NCBI GenBank assembly: GCA_032622095.1
Contig: CP136065.1
Span: 99,517,343 to 99,581,342, forward strand
Length of the DNA stretch: 64,000 nucleotides
Direction of reading: 5' to 3'
Origin: Siphonodentalium dalli
Lineage: Eukaryota; Mollusca; Scaphopoda; Gadilida; Siphonodentaliidae
Positions 63,629 through 64,000 of this stretch are shown piece after piece. A program made the position numbers and the translations under genes. Under the pieces are notes generated by a model. That model had not been told where the DNA came from, made no database searches, and saw nothing but the letters and a program-made list of their open reading frames with translations. Each line of letters begins with the position of its first letter. The stretch's first letter is position 1.

Positions 63629-64000
63629 GTGGGGGTGGGTGGGTACAAAAAATGATCGAAAGGGAAAAAATGCCATACGTGCCTGAAATTTTTTTCCGAC
63701 CCCCCCTGAATATTACGTAAGTTATCATTTGGACAACCCAAAAATTAAGGATTCTAAATCTAAAAGGGGACACAAAATGAGAGATCTGTGGATCGAGAGA
63801 ATATATATTGAAGTGAATGAATTATAAAAAAATATCATGAAAACTTTGTGTTTACCACAAGCCCAATATGAAGATGTTCACACTTCCATCTTATGTCACC
63901 TTTAGCAAAATGAACAAGAGATTGACTGTCGTCTGGTCCATACCCCCATTTAGCATACCACTTAGTGTGAGCATACCTATAACCTATGACTGAGATACTA
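63629..64000. repeat. 372-bp duplication, copy 2, cut by the window end
   Basis: Appears identical to 62056-62427. The left junction is 'gcagt|ggggg', so the repeat may continue beyond the window. Confidence 0.9.

Overview
This is an AT-rich stretch of an animal (metazoan) genome, probably a marine invertebrate; a bivalve or other mollusc would fit, but I cannot prove it. The reasons are short coding exons with GT-AG splice sites spread over tens of kilobases, tRNA-derived SINEs, and very many small non-autonomous DNA transposons. There is also a class of modular repeats carrying 'gtccgtccgt' tracts next to degenerate direct repeats. One 100-N assembly gap lies at 60074-60173. There is no operon, CRISPR array, phage or prokaryotic system here.

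Three host genes are supported. (1) A HERC3/HERC4-type small HERC E3 ubiquitin ligase runs on the minus strand from about 24.3 kb down to 4.1 kb. Nine consecutive exons with matching splice phases give the complete N-terminal seven-bladed RCC1-like domain plus the start of the spacer; the HECT end is outside the window. (2) A small gene on the minus strand starts at 48545 and ends at 32022. It has three phase-compatible exons and one in-frame TAA inside exon 2. (3) An unrecognised coiled-coil protein runs on the plus strand from 49395. Four exons are clear, all separated by phase-0 introns, and two more 3' exons are weaker. Genes 2 and 3 are divergent, with about 850 bp between their start codons, and a hairpin-ended transposon occupies half of that spacer.

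Layout: 1-4.1 kb holds a possible 54-residue coding fragment and a TTA-flanked transposon. 4.1-24.3 kb is the HERC gene, its introns packed with repeats, including a 5.1-kb foldback element (6581-11677) inserted into an older modular repeat. 24.3-32 kb is transposons, including a 1.9-kb TTA-flanked element that has itself captured a SINE and a second inverted-repeat element. 32.3-37.2 kb is a TIR-bounded element filled with about 27 monomers of ~160 bp arranged in higher-order repeats of 483 and 1285 bp. 37-48 kb is the long intron of gene 2, mostly repeats. 49-59 kb is the coiled-coil gene. 59.8-64 kb is repeat-rich and flanks the gap, ending in a perfect duplication at 1573-bp spacing.

The host genes show no joint pathway in the sequence. 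The most unusual content is the layered transposon architecture and its contact with genes: a transposon end 11 bp upstream of a start codon, a foldback hairpin next to a 32-nt microexon, and coding-looking fragments inside a transposon. I did not find a convincing new multi-gene system.
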